Of a stretch of 64,000 bases of DNA, positions 44,188 to 54,075 are shown piece after piece (the first letter of the stretch is position 1; each line of letters opens with the position of its first letter). A program made the position numbers and the translations under genes. The notes beneath the pieces were generated by a model that saw only the letters and a list, made by a program, of their open reading frames with translations, did no database searches and had not been told where the DNA came from. Source of the stretch: Acerihabitans sp035013185 (lineage in GTDB: Bacteria; Pseudomonadota; Gammaproteobacteria; Enterobacterales; Enterobacteriaceae); the NCBI RefSeq assembly GCF_035013185.1, contig NZ_JAYGJO010000010.1, positions 1 through 64,000 of the forward strand, given 5' to 3'.

Positions 44188-44807
44188 TTAAGGTCCCAGT
44201 TATCCATTTTAAGTTTGATGCGTTGCTCCCCCTGGTGCAGTTCCAGGTTGCTCGGCAATACCGGCCGGCTGTCTTCCCGGTAGCCCAGGTAGGTGACGGT
44301 CCAGTTTTGGTCGCCCTGCGTATAGTTGACCTGTTTTAGTCGTCCCAGGTCGTCTAGGGTAAAGTCGCTGGCGTCTCCCGGTAGACCTAGCATCCATTTT
44401 CGCAAATTATTCAGCGGGATGTCCATTCCTGTGAGTTTTTGGAGCATGCCCTGAGGGTCGTTGCTGACATATTTTTTGCCTTGGCTGGTGATAATCTGTG
44501 CCATGCCTGGTTGGACCCTAAGGTCCATCTCGGTGCTGCCTAACGGATTGGTAAGCAAAAGACGGTAACGGTCGGTACCGGTTTGCTGCCAGTTAAAGCG
44601 GGCATAGACCTTTTGTTGTCCAGAAATATAGGCAAACGATCCACGGGTCTGGTAATGAGTCAGTTGCGCCACTGACTGTTCATGCGAAAGCCATTCGGGG
44701 GAGGTTCGGCTTTTTGCCGGTCCCGACGGAGTATGAACGCTACAGGCAGCCAGAATCAGACTGGCCAGCGGCAGCACGCGATAAAAGGCTAAAATACGCT
44801 TGGGCAT
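44184..44807 (-). CDS. lolB: Outer-membrane lipoprotein receptor LolB
   Basis: Accepts lipoproteins from LolA and inserts them in the outer membrane. The 207-aa precursor has a lipobox ILAAC (Cys22), then an 11-strand half-barrel with the QTRGSFAYISGQQKVYARFNWQQ stretch typical of LolB. First gene of lolB-ispE-prs, divergent from hemA with about 220 bp of promoter region between. Confidence 0.95.
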   Translation of the reverse strand: MPKRILAFYRVLPLASLILAACSVHTPSGPAKSRTSPEWLSHEQSVAQLTHYQTRGSFAYISGQQKVYARFNWQQTGTDRYRLLLTNPLGSTEMDLRVQPGMAQIITSQGKKYVSNDPQGMLQKLTGMDIPLNNLRKWMLGLPGDASDFTLDDLGRLKQVNYTQGDQNWTVTYLGYREDSRPVLPSNLELHQGEQRIKLKMDNWDLK

Positions 44808-45030
44808 AACTTACAGCTTCCTTAATTTTTTCTTTTGGGATATGGCTTTCATTTAGAGTAATAAAACCATGATAGCGTCAATTTTTGACAGAAGCGGCAT
44901 TTATTTCTCTCCTGTTCGGTCCGCTGATGGGTCGAAAATGCGGTGTTACTTTTCTTGATCACCCGCATCAAGTAGAATGCCTTTAAACGATAACCATACT
45001 AACACTCGTATTATTTAATAGCCGTACTCC

Positions 45031-46287
45031 ATGACGCTGCTTGCTTTAGGTATTAATCATAAAACTGCTCCGGTCGCATTGCGCGAGCGAGTGGCCTTTA
45101 CACCCGAAATACTCGATCAGGCACTGGCCAGCCTCCTGTTGCAACCTCTGGTAAAGGGGGGCGTTGTGCTGTCCACCTGTAACCGAACCGAACTGTATCT
45201 CAGTGTTGCACAGCAGGAGGATGTCAAGGAGTCGTTGGTCACCTGGTTGTGTGATTTCCATCATCTCGCGCCGGATGAGGTACGCCAAAGTCTTTACTGG
45301 CATCAGGGCGACGATGCGGTAAGCCACCTGATGCGCGTGGCCAGTGGCCTGGATTCACTGGTGCTGGGCGAGCCGCAAATACTTGGACAGGTGAAAAAAG
45401 CCTTTGCCGAATCCCAGCGCGGTCACTCGCTCTCCGGCGAGTTGGAGCGTTTGTTCCAAAAATCTTTCTCCGTAGCCAAGCGGGTGCGTACCGAAACTGA
45501 AATTGGTTCACACGCGGTGTCGGTGGCCTTTGCCGCCTGTACGCTGGCGCGCCAAATTTTCGAATCCTTGGCCGAGGTGACGGTGCTGCTGGTGGGCGCG
45601 GGTGAGACCATCGAACTGGTGGCGCGCCATTTGCGTGAACATCATGTTAAGCGGTTGATTATCGCCAATCGAACGCGTGAGCGGGCGCAAATCCTGGCCG
45701 ACCAGGTTGGTGCCGAGGTGATCGGTCTGGTCGACATTGACCCACGGCTGGCTGAGGTCGACATTATTATCAGCTCCACCGGCAGTTCCTTGCCGATTAT
45801 CGGCAAAACGATGGTCGAGCGGGCCATGAAGCAACGCCGCAACCAGCCGATGCTGATGGTGGATATTGCGGTGCCTCGTGATATCGAGCCCGAGGTCGGC
45901 AAAGTTGCCAATGCCTATCTTTACACTGTTGATGATTTACAGACGATCATCGCTAAAAATATGGCCCAGCGCCAGTCCGCCGCCGTTCAGGCGGAGACTA
46001 TCGTTGAGCAGGAGTGCCTGGATTTCATGGGCTGGCTGCGCGCGCAAAGCGCGGTGGAAACCATTCGCGATTACCGGGCTCAGTCCGAAGCGTTGTGCGC
46101 CGATATGGAAGCGCGGGCTGTAACCGCGCTTAAACTTGGCGCAGACCCTGAACTGGTCATCCGGGAAATGGCCCATCGTTTGACCAACCGCCTGATCCAT
46201 GCCCCCACCAAATCGCTGCAACAAGCCGCCCGCGAGGGTGATGTCGAGCGGCTGCAAATCCTGCGGGACAGTCTTGGACTGGACTAG
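45031..46287 (+). CDS. hemA: Glutamyl-tRNA reductase
   Basis: First committed step of tetrapyrrole synthesis: reduces glutamyl-tRNA to glutamate-1-semialdehyde with NADPH. The 418-aa protein has STCNRTE near residue 49 (catalytic Cys50), GEPQILGQVK near 113, the NADPH fold VLLVGAGETIELVARHL near 190 and the C-terminal dimer helix. It forms an operon with prfA and prmC as in E. coli. Confidence 0.97.
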   Translation: MTLLALGINHKTAPVALRERVAFTPEILDQALASLLLQPLVKGGVVLSTCNRTELYLSVAQQEDVKESLVTWLCDFHHLAPDEVRQSLYWHQGDDAVSHLMRVASGLDSLVLGEPQILGQVKKAFAESQRGHSLSGELERLFQKSFSVAKRVRTETEIGSHAVSVAFAACTLARQIFESLAEVTVLLVGAGETIELVARHLREHHVKRLIIANRTRERAQILADQVGAEVIGLVDIDPRLAEVDIIISSTGSSLPIIGKTMVERAMKQRRNQPMLMVDIAVPRDIEPEVGKVANAYLYTVDDLQTIIAKNMAQRQSAAVQAETIVEQECLDFMGWLRAQSAVETIRDYRAQSEALCADMEARAVTALKLGADPELVIREMAHRLTNRLIHAPTKSLQQAAREGDVERLQILRDSLGLD

Positions 46288-46319
46288 CTTATTATACTAA
46301 CAAGGTAAAATCACCACCC

Positions 46320-47402
46320 ATGAAGCCGTCTATTGTTGCCAAACTGGAAGCGTTACAAGAACGTCAGGAAGAAGTCGAGGTATTGCTTGGCGATGCCGGG
46401 ATCATTAATGATCAGGATCGTTTCCGTGCGCTGTCCAAAGAGTATGCCCAGCTTACTGATGTCACTGCGTCTTTTCAGCGCTGGCAGCAAGTGCGTGAGA
46501 ATATTGAGTCCGCTGAGCTGATGCTTGACGATCCGGAAATGCGCGATCTGGCGCAGGAAGAATTGCTCGATGCCAAGGCGCAGCAAGAAGAGTTGGAACA
46601 GCAACTGCAATTATTGTTGCTGCCAAAAGATCCCGACGATGAGCGGGGCTGTTTTCTTGAAGTGCGCGCAGGGACCGGTGGTGACGAAGCCGCTATTTTC
46701 GCCGGTGATCTCTTTCGCATGTATAGCCGCTACGCCGAGGCGCGTCGCTGGCGCATCGATATTGTCAGTGCCAGCGATGGTGAACACGGGGGTTATAAAG
46801 AAGTTATCGCCAAAATTGAAAATGATGGGGCCTATGGTCAACTGAAGTTTGAATCCGGCGGACATCGGGTGCAGCGGGTGCCTGAAACCGAATCACAGGG
46901 GCGTATCCACACCTCTGCCTGTACGGTGGCGGTCATGCCGGCGATTCCCGAAGAAGAATTGCCGGTCATCAACTCAGGCGATCTGCGCATCGATACCTTT
47001 CGCTCGTCCGGCGCTGGTGGCCAGCACGTCAACACCACAGATTCGGCGATTCGTATTACCCATATTCCTTCGGGATTGGTGGTGGAATGTCAGGATGAGC
47101 GCTCGCAGCATAAAAATAAAGCCAAGGCGTTGGCGGTGCTCGGCGCGCGGCTGCGTGCGGCCGAAGTGCGCAGGCGCCAGCTAGAGGAGGCGTCCACTCG
47201 CCGCAACCTATTGGGCAGCGGCGATCGTTCTGACCGTATCCGTACCTATAATTTTCCACAAGGCCGGGTGACCGATCATCGCATCGGGTTGACGCTCTAT
47301 CGCCTGGATGAAGTTATCGAAGGCAAACTTGATATGTTAGTCCAGCCGATTATGCAGGAATATCAGGCCGATCAGTTGGCGGCGCTGGCAGAACAATCCT
47401 AA
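46320..47402 (+). CDS. prfA: Peptide chain release factor 1
   Basis: Recognises UAA and UAG stop codons and triggers peptide release. The 360-aa protein has the stop-reading PxT-type segment around residue 186 and the catalytic GGQ in SGAGGQHVNTTDSAIRITH (about 233-235), whose Gln is methylated by the product of the next gene, prmC. The prfA stop overlaps the prmC start. Confidence 0.97.
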   Translation: MKPSIVAKLEALQERQEEVEVLLGDAGIINDQDRFRALSKEYAQLTDVTASFQRWQQVRENIESAELMLDDPEMRDLAQEELLDAKAQQEELEQQLQLLLLPKDPDDERGCFLEVRAGTGGDEAAIFAGDLFRMYSRYAEARRWRIDIVSASDGEHGGYKEVIAKIENDGAYGQLKFESGGHRVQRVPETESQGRIHTSACTVAVMPAIPEEELPVINSGDLRIDTFRSSGAGGQHVNTTDSAIRITHIPSGLVVECQDERSQHKNKAKALAVLGARLRAAEVRRRQLEEASTRRNLLGSGDRSDRIRTYNFPQGRVTDHRIGLTLYRLDEVIEGKLDMLVQPIMQEYQADQLAALAEQS

Positions 47403-48235
47403 TGGAAATACGCCAGTGGCTTGATGCCGCCGTAAGCCGCCTGGTGGATAGCGAGAGCCCTAGGCGCGACGCCGAAATTTTGCTCGGCCATGTCATCGGC
47501 AAACCACGCACCTGGCTGTTGGCGTTTGGCGAAACCGAGCTTACCTTGGATCAAGGTGAACGATTGACCGCATTATTGCAGCGTAGAGCGCGGGGAGAGC
47601 CCATTGCGTATGTGGTCGGTGAGCGCGAATTTTGGTCCCTGAATCTGCGTGTTTCAGCGGCCACACTGATTCCCCGGCCTGATACCGAGTGCTTGGTGGA
47701 GCAAGCGCTGACGCTGTTATCGGCAGCACCGGCCGAGGTGCTTGACCTCGGTACCGGTAGCGGTGCTATTGCCCTGGCCTTGGCCAGCGAACGGCCACAG
47801 TGGCAGATTACCGGCGTGGATGTGCAGGCTGACGCGGTCGTACTGGCGCGGGAAAATGCACTCAGGCTTGCAATAGACAACGTGCATTTCATGCAGGGAA
47901 GTTGGTTTAAATCGTTGCAGGGAAAACGCTATGCCCTTATTGTGAGCAACCCACCCTATATTGATGCACATGATCCTCATTTAACACAGGGCGATGTCCG
48001 CTTCGAGCCGCTTAGCGCCCTGGTGGCGCCAGCGGGCGGATTGGCGGATTTGGCCACTATCATTGCTCAGGCTCCTGACTATTTGCTGCCAGGGGGCTGG
48101 CTCGCGGTGGAACATGGTTGGCGTCAGGGAGAACCCGTGCGTGTTTTATTGTCTCGCTCGGGTTTTGAGTGTATCGCCACCTACAAAGATTACGGTGACA
48201 ATGAACGGGTATCAATAGGGCGCCGACCGGTTTAA
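47402..48235 (+). CDS. prmC: Release-factor glutamine N5-methyltransferase PrmC
   Basis: Methylates the Gln of the GGQ motif in RF1 and RF2. The 277-aa protein has an N-terminal helical domain, SAM-binding LDLGTGSGAIALALA near residue 114 and the catalytic NPPY in SNPPYIDAHDPHL near 183. Coupled to prfA. Confidence 0.96.
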   Translation: MEIRQWLDAAVSRLVDSESPRRDAEILLGHVIGKPRTWLLAFGETELTLDQGERLTALLQRRARGEPIAYVVGEREFWSLNLRVSAATLIPRPDTECLVEQALTLLSAAPAEVLDLGTGSGAIALALASERPQWQITGVDVQADAVVLARENALRLAIDNVHFMQGSWFKSLQGKRYALIVSNPPYIDAHDPHLTQGDVRFEPLSALVAPAGGLADLATIIAQAPDYLLPGGWLAVEHGWRQGEPVRVLLSRSGFECIATYKDYGDNERVSIGRRPV

Positions 48236-48264
48236 GGCCTGGATATTTCGATGATGGAGCAGTG

Positions 48265-48663
48265 ATGAGTGCTTACACAGCAATCAAGTATTTACATATA
48301 ACGACGGTTCTGATCACCATCACGCTATTTATCATACGCTTCTACTGGCGCTGGCGCGGTTCCCCGCACCTGGCGCGGATCTGGGTACGCATCGTCCCGC
48401 ATATTAACGATACCTTACTGTTGGTTTCCGGTGTGTCGCTGGCCATACTCTCCGGTATATCGCCTTTCAGTCCGGATGGCCGCTGGTTGCTGGACAAAAT
48501 TGTATTGGTCGTTGTTTATATTTTATTCGGCACCGTGGCGCTGGGTAAACGCGCACGGCAAGAAAAAATTCGCTGGTTGGCATTTATTTGCGCCTTGGCG
48601 TGTCTGTACACTATTTACCGGCTGGCTAGCAGTAAGCTTCCCCTGCTGACAGGATTTATATGA
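48265..48663 (+). CDS. sirB2: SirB2/YchQ family membrane protein
   Basis: 132-aa protein with four membrane segments and the family pattern KYLHITT...RFYWRWRGSPHL...RIVPHINDTLLLVSG, where the His residues are conserved. Function is unknown despite early reports linking sirB to invasion-gene control in Salmonella. ATG 48265 is preferred to GTG 48262. It overlaps sirB1 by 4 bp. Confidence 0.92.
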   Translation: MSAYTAIKYLHITTVLITITLFIIRFYWRWRGSPHLARIWVRIVPHINDTLLLVSGVSLAILSGISPFSPDGRWLLDKIVLVVVYILFGTVALGKRARQEKIRWLAFICALACLYTIYRLASSKLPLLTGFI

Positions 48664-49469
48664 ACAAGATTGCAGATTTTGAATATAACGCGGCACCACT
48701 GAGCGAGGGTGTTATTCGGATCTCACTCGCCGTGCGCGAGGATTTTCCTGCCGAAAACGTACGCCAGCAGTTACAACTGCTGAGTGAGGATGCGCGAGCG
48801 AAAATACCGGCGGAACTTAATCAAGATCAGCAACTTAGCCAACTGCTTACGTTGTTTTACCATACTTGGGGATTTGGCGGCGTCGGGGGTGTCTACCGTT
48901 TGTCTGATGCGTTATGGTTGGACAATGTTCTGGAGCATCGGCAGGGGTTGCCAGCGTCGCTGGGCATTATCCTGCTGCATGTCGCCCATGCGCTGAATAT
49001 TCCTCTTTCACCGGTGATATTCCCCACGCAGATGATATTGCGCGCTGGCTGGCTGGATGGCGAAATGTGGCTGATAAATCCAATTAACGGTGACACGCTC
49101 GATGAGCATACCCTGGATATCTGGTTGAGAGGAAATATTGGCCTGGGTGTTGAGCTCTCAGATGAAGACCTGGAAGAAGCGGATAATAATACCGTGGTGC
49201 GCAAGCTACTCGACACGCTGAAATCAGCGCTCATGGATGAAAAACAGATGGTGTTGGCGTTGGGCGCCAGCGAAGCTATGATTGAGTTTGATCCCGATGA
49301 CCCCTATGAAATTCGCGACCGAGGTTTGATTTATGCGCAACTGGACTGCGATCAAGTGGCGCTGACCGACCTTAATTATTTTGTGGAGCAGTGTCCGGAA
49401 GACCCCATAAGTGAAATGATCAAAGTGCAAATACATACCATAGCGCAAAGATCAGTGACCCTGCATTAA
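48660..49469 (+). CDS. sirB1: SirB1/YchA family protein (transglutaminase-like, TPR)
   Basis: 269-aa soluble protein with an N-terminal transglutaminase-like region (about 20-150; FYHTWGFGGVGGVYRLSDALWLDNVLEHRQGLPASLGIIL) and a C-terminal TPR-like part (about 195-260; IRDRGLIYAQLDCDQVALTDLNYFVEQCP). The catalytic Cys of true transglutaminases is not in the usual place (PASLG), so enzymatic activity is doubtful. Function unknown. It lies between sirB2 and kdsA as in E. coli. Confidence 0.92.
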   Translation: MNKIADFEYNAAPLSEGVIRISLAVREDFPAENVRQQLQLLSEDARAKIPAELNQDQQLSQLLTLFYHTWGFGGVGGVYRLSDALWLDNVLEHRQGLPASLGIILLHVAHALNIPLSPVIFPTQMILRAGWLDGEMWLINPINGDTLDEHTLDIWLRGNIGLGVELSDEDLEEADNNTVVRKLLDTLKSALMDEKQMVLALGASEAMIEFDPDDPYEIRDRGLIYAQLDCDQVALTDLNYFVEQCPEDPISEMIKVQIHTIAQRSVTLH

Positions 49470-49529
49470 GCGTCCCGTGCTCGGTACAACGCTACCTGGT
49501 GCTTAGAGTAAAGTTGATAAGGTAAAGAT

Positions 49530-50384
49530 ATGAAACAACGCGTGGTCAATATTGGCGAAATACCGGTAGCCAACCCTCTGCCCTTTGTTCTGTTCGGCGG
49601 TATGAATGTGCTTGAGTCGCGAGAACTGGCGATGCGCATCTGCGAACATTACGTTACCGTAACGCAAAAATTGGGCATTCCTTATGTGTTCAAAGCCTCA
49701 TTTGATAAAGCTAACCGCTCATCAATACACTCCTATCGAGGCCCGGGTCTGGAAGAGGGATTAAAAATCTTTCAGGAATTAAAAAGCCAGTTTGGTGTAA
49801 AGATCATTACCGACGTGCATGAAGCATCGCAGGCGCAGCAAGTGTCGGAAGTGGTGGATGTTATTCAACTACCGGCATTTTTGGCGCGACAGACCGATTT
49901 GGTGGAGGCGATGGCCCGCACCGGTGCGGTGATAAATGTAAAAAAACCGCAGTTTATCAGCCCATCCCAGGTCGGCAATATTGTCGATAAATTTCGCGAA
50001 GCCGGGAATGAACAGGTGATCTTGTGTGATCGTGGCAGCAATTTTGGCTACGATAATCTGGTGGTGGATATGTTGGGTTTTAACGTGATGAATCGTGTTT
50101 CCGGTGGATGCCCGGTCATCTTTGACGTTACCCATGCACTGCAAACCCGTGACCCGTTCGGTGCGGCTTCCGGTGGCCGCCGCGCCCAGGTGGCGGAGCT
50201 AGCCCGTGCAGGAATGGCGGTAGGTATTGCGGGTCTGTTTATCGAGGCGCACCCGGATCCCGATCATGCTAAATGTGATGGTCCGTCCGCGCTGCCGCTG
50301 GATAAACTTGAGCCATTCCTACTGCAAATGAAGGCGATTGATGACGTGGTGAAGGGTTTTGCGCAATTAGACACCAGTCGCTGA
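49530..50384 (+). CDS. kdsA: 3-deoxy-D-manno-octulosonate 8-phosphate synthase
   Basis: Condenses arabinose 5-phosphate with PEP to make KDO-8-phosphate for lipopolysaccharide. The 284-aa TIM-barrel protein has FKASFDKANRSSIHSYRGPG near residue 53, DVHE near 95, LCDRGSNFGYDNLVVDM near 168 and FDVTHALQ near 198. Normal length, followed by a clear terminator. Confidence 0.97.
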   Translation: MKQRVVNIGEIPVANPLPFVLFGGMNVLESRELAMRICEHYVTVTQKLGIPYVFKASFDKANRSSIHSYRGPGLEEGLKIFQELKSQFGVKIITDVHEASQAQQVSEVVDVIQLPAFLARQTDLVEAMARTGAVINVKKPQFISPSQVGNIVDKFREAGNEQVILCDRGSNFGYDNLVVDMLGFNVMNRVSGGCPVIFDVTHALQTRDPFGAASGGRRAQVAELARAGMAVGIAGLFIEAHPDPDHAKCDGPSALPLDKLEPFLLQMKAIDDVVKGFAQLDTSR

Positions 50385-50402
50385 AACGTTGTCAGCCGAC
50401 TG

Positions 50403-50436
50403 ACGCAGGGGATACTTACACCCCCTGCGTTTTTTA
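50403..50436 (+). terminator. kdsA intrinsic terminator
   Basis: ACGCAGGGG (50403-50411) pairs with CCCCTGCGT (50422-50430) and is followed by six T's. It ends the hemA-kdsA gene block, just before the convergent dauA stop. Confidence 0.9.
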
Positions 50437-50457
50437 GGCCAGGTCGGTAGCGGGTAG

Positions 50458-52173
50458 CTAATTGCTATTCGTTATCTGCGCAATGGATTCATCATGCAAC
50501 GCGTCCGGCAGGGTACTGAAAAACACCAGCCGACCCGGGATAGGAATGATATTGGCCCGAGCCAACGTTTTCAGCGGTTGGAACGGAATATCGGTGATCA
50601 CCAGACGTTTTTCCAGCGGCAGGTGTTCGTAGAAGTTTCTGAACGCCTGAAGGCCACCGGCATCTAGCACCGGCACCGCATCCCACTGCAGGATAATCAG
50701 CGTATCGTGCTCGGTTAGCTGGGCTATTTCCTCAAATATCCGCTCAGCGGCGGCAAAAAACAGCGGGCCGTTAATCCGGATAACCCGACGTTGCCCAGCA
50801 AGATTTTGCGGCAGTTCGCTGATGCGGGTCATGCTGGCGATGCGGCGCATAAACAGCAATGATGCCAGCACGATCCCCACGGTAATCGCGATAACCATAT
50901 CAAACAATACTGTCAACGACATGCACAAGAGCATGACCACAATATCGTCTTTCGGTGCGCGGCGCAGCAAATACACGACTTTATGCGCCTCGCTCATATT
51001 CCAGGCCACCAGCATCAGTAACGCCGCCATTGCCGACAGCGGCAGATAAGACAACGCTGGCGCAAGAATCAGCAATGTCAGCAGCACCAATAATGAATGC
51101 ACCAGTGCGGAAACCGGCGATGTCGCGCCTGCCCTGACATTGGCTGCCGAACGGGCAATGGCTGCAGTCGCGGTGATCCCCCCAAAAAACGGGGCGATAA
51201 TATTGCCGAATCCTTGACCAATCAGCTCGTTATTAGAGTGATGTTTTTTACCGGTCATGCCATCGAGCACCACGGCACACAGCAAGGATTCAATGGCGCC
51301 AAGCATTGCCATGGAGAATGCGGCCGGCAACAGGGCCGACACCGTATGCCAACTAAAGACCATCGGCATACCCTGTGCGTTTGGCAAATGCCACGGCATC
51401 ACCAACTGCGGCAGAATCGGTGGAATTCCGTGGCCATGGGTGCCATCAGCCAACACATAGCTAAAACGCGTACCTATGGTCTCAACCGGTATATTAAACC
51501 ACCATAACAGTCCCATTATCGCACAACCGGTGACCAACGCGGGCAGATGCGGCGGAAAACGAATTCCCAGCTTCGGCCAGTAAATCAGCACCGCCAACGT
51601 AACGACGCCGATCAGGGTGTCGCCCACGTTAAGTGTGGGCAGGGCGCCCACCAATGCTGCTACTTTGCTGATATATTCTTCTGGCACATGTTCCATATGC
51701 AGCCCGAAAAAATCTTTGATTTGCATGGTGGCGATAGTAATACCGATACCTGAGGTGAAACCCAGAGTGACAGATAACGGTATAAATTCTATCAGCTTGC
51801 CAAGCCGGGCCATGCCCATGATCACCAGGATAAAACCCGAAAGCAGGGTCGCAATTAATAAGCCGGCAATACCGAATTGTTGCGATACCGGGTAAAGGAT
51901 CACCACAAACGCGGCAGTGGGGCCAGACACGCTAAAGCGCGAGCCGCCGGTAATGGCGATGACAATGCCGGCAACGGCGGCGGTGTAAAGGCCGTACTGC
52001 GGTGCTACACCGCTGCCGATGGCCAGGGCCATGGCCAAGGGGATGGCGATGATGCCAACGGTGACGCCCGCAATGATGTCTTTAAGTAGACGTTGAAATG
52101 TGTAAGGTTCTTTCCAGCAGGCCTCGATGATAGCGCTGAACGGACGGATACCGGTAAAAAGATGATTTTTCAT
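50458..52173 (-). CDS. dauA: DauA SLC26A/SulP-type C4-dicarboxylate transporter
   Basis: 571-aa inner-membrane transporter; E. coli DauA (YchM) takes up succinate and other C4-dicarboxylates aerobically at acidic pH. The SulP membrane domain spans about 20-430 (IPLAMALAIGSGVAPQYGLYTA, SGPTAAFVVIL) and a C-terminal STAS domain about 440-560 (INGPLFFAAAERIFEEI, WDAVPVLDAGGLQAF). ATG 52173 gives the E. coli-like start. In E. coli this gene sits between ychH and prs; here it is next to chaA. Confidence 0.94.
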   Translation of the reverse strand: MKNHLFTGIRPFSAIIEACWKEPYTFQRLLKDIIAGVTVGIIAIPLAMALAIGSGVAPQYGLYTAAVAGIVIAITGGSRFSVSGPTAAFVVILYPVSQQFGIAGLLIATLLSGFILVIMGMARLGKLIEFIPLSVTLGFTSGIGITIATMQIKDFFGLHMEHVPEEYISKVAALVGALPTLNVGDTLIGVVTLAVLIYWPKLGIRFPPHLPALVTGCAIMGLLWWFNIPVETIGTRFSYVLADGTHGHGIPPILPQLVMPWHLPNAQGMPMVFSWHTVSALLPAAFSMAMLGAIESLLCAVVLDGMTGKKHHSNNELIGQGFGNIIAPFFGGITATAAIARSAANVRAGATSPVSALVHSLLVLLTLLILAPALSYLPLSAMAALLMLVAWNMSEAHKVVYLLRRAPKDDIVVMLLCMSLTVLFDMVIAITVGIVLASLLFMRRIASMTRISELPQNLAGQRRVIRINGPLFFAAAERIFEEIAQLTEHDTLIILQWDAVPVLDAGGLQAFRNFYEHLPLEKRLVITDIPFQPLKTLARANIIPIPGRLVFFSTLPDALHDESIAQITNSN

Positions 52174-52315
52174 GAAACTACGAACCAAGGCGTTAACTGG
52201 GCGGGCCGACAGGTCCGTCGTGAAGAGTGACTAAAATAGCAGTTTCAGCGCTAAAAAACCCAATTTTCTATCAAAGGATGCATATAAGGGGCCTTTGTGG
52301 CCCCAGTTTAGGGTG

Positions 52316-53410
52316 TTACAACGTCAATATCATAATGTATGCCCCGAACAGCGCCAGATGCGCAGTACCGTTAAGCACATTGGTGCGGCCGGTGGAAAAA
52401 GAGATCTGGCACAGAATCATCGCCGTCAGCATGATGACGATTTGCGGTATGCCGAGTCCAAATGCCAGCGGGTGGCCGGTAATAATTGCGATAAGGGTTA
52501 CTGCGGGCACTGTCAGTGAAATGGTCGCCAGTACTGAACCAAAAAACAGGTTCATGGCCCGCTGTACCTGATTTCTCAGAACCGCTTTAATAGCCCCCAG
52601 CCCCTCGGGAGACAGGATCAACAATGCCACCAGAAAACCGGTGAACTGTGGTGGGGCGTTTAAATCCCCCAGCAACTGTTCCAGCGGGCCAGCGTTAAAT
52701 TTTGTGATCGCCACCACGGCCAGCAAATGGATGATCAGCCAAATACTATGCCAGGTTGAGCTGTGAGCAGAAGGTTTACCGTGAGGATCGTCGTCGTCGC
52801 CGTCTTCGTGCTCGTAAATAAACCATTTTTGATGGGTCTTGGTCTGGATCAGTAGGAATACACCATACATGGCAGCGGAAATCAGCGCGGCAAACAGCGC
52901 CTGGCCAGTGGAGAAGTTACCCTCGGGCAAAGCGGCGGGCAGGACCAGCACAATAACCACTAGCGGTATAATCGCCATCAGATATTGTTTGATCCCCGCC
53001 AAATTGACCGACTGGGTGGCGAATTTTCGCCCGCCTAGCAAGAGGGAAAAACCCACCAGACCGGTGGTAACAATCATGATGACGGAAAATAGACTATCGC
53101 GCATCAAACCTGGCGATGCGTTGCCGGTAGCCATTAACGCCGTGATCAGACTGACTTCCAAAATGACCACCGACAAACTCAGGATAAGCGAGCCGAAGGG
53201 TTCACCGAGTCGATGAGCCAATACATCGGCATGGCGAACTACGTTAAATGCACTGACCAGAATGGCTATCAGCGCCAGCAGATTAATGGCCAGAGTGGCA
53301 ATGAAGGAGGACGTGGATCCCCAGCAAATCAATATGGCTAGCGAGACGATGGAAAATAAAATGCTGTATTCTTTGTGACGCGTTCTGATCCCTTGTACGG
53401 AAGATTGCAT
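52316..53410 (-). CDS. chaA: Sodium(potassium/calcium):proton antiporter ChaA
   Basis: 364-aa inner-membrane exchanger with eleven or so membrane segments. It has two copies of the calcium/cation exchanger motif: SLSVVILEVSLITALMATGNASP (about residue 80) and LILSPEGLGAIKAVLRNQVQRAMN (about 265), and an acidic loop EHEDGDDDDPHGKPSAHSS. ATG 53410 is preceded by AAGGAG and gives the normal length; the longer frame to 53557 is upstream leader. Confidence 0.95.
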   Translation of the reverse strand: MQSSVQGIRTRHKEYSILFSIVSLAILICWGSTSSFIATLAINLLALIAILVSAFNVVRHADVLAHRLGEPFGSLILSLSVVILEVSLITALMATGNASPGLMRDSLFSVIMIVTTGLVGFSLLLGGRKFATQSVNLAGIKQYLMAIIPLVVIVLVLPAALPEGNFSTGQALFAALISAAMYGVFLLIQTKTHQKWFIYEHEDGDDDDPHGKPSAHSSTWHSIWLIIHLLAVVAITKFNAGPLEQLLGDLNAPPQFTGFLVALLILSPEGLGAIKAVLRNQVQRAMNLFFGSVLATISLTVPAVTLIAIITGHPLAFGLGIPQIVIMLTAMILCQISFSTGRTNVLNGTAHLALFGAYIMILTL

Positions 53411-54057
53411 AACGGGTAATCTCCTTGTTATACCGTTGATACTCCACGTTGCCGGCGCGTGACCCGCAATGAAATATGAAGACGCAACTTTAGCAGAAAA
53501 AAAGTCAATAAATGTAAGTTTGTGTATAAACAGCGGTTTGAATAAAAATAAGTTCATAAGCCGTTAAAAATACATTTTAAAACTGTTTTTATGCCGTTTA
53601 TCTTCAGGTAAATTAAAAATATTATTCTGCTATATACTAATAATAAATGAGGTTCATCATCTAATGGTTATTTTACCGCTATTGGATACCAAATTTACCC
53701 TAGATTCCTATTAGCTGGCTATAGCCTTTTTTGCCATTCGATTGCTGAATTTGGCAATTCGCGTCGGCCTATCTCTACTTTTTCTCTGTCCTAAACCACG
53801 CTCCCCTCTGTCACCAAGGCGGGGAGTTCAGCGAGGATAATGGCGTTTTGCCATTCTCCATGCCACCAGCGCCGTTTTATCCAATAAGGTGAAACCGCGA
53901 CGGTTAACGTTTTTTTCTTTTGTGACTCAGATCAAACTTGCTAGATCCCGCCTAAACGAATAATGTCATGGTATTGCATCAAAAAAATTGACTATTTAAT
54001 AATTAATGTTGTAGGTATCTGCTGTACGGCTTTACCTTACTTAAGTCACACACGTGG
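53411..54057. other. About 650-bp gene-free region between chaA and chaC
   Basis: AT-rich divergent promoter region. No chaB coding sequence (the gene before chaC in E. coli) or other product was recognised. A CTCCCC/GGGGAG-type inverted repeat near 53801-53827 may form a hairpin. Confidence 0.5.
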
Positions 54058-54075
54058 TTGGGAGAGAATAAGCAA

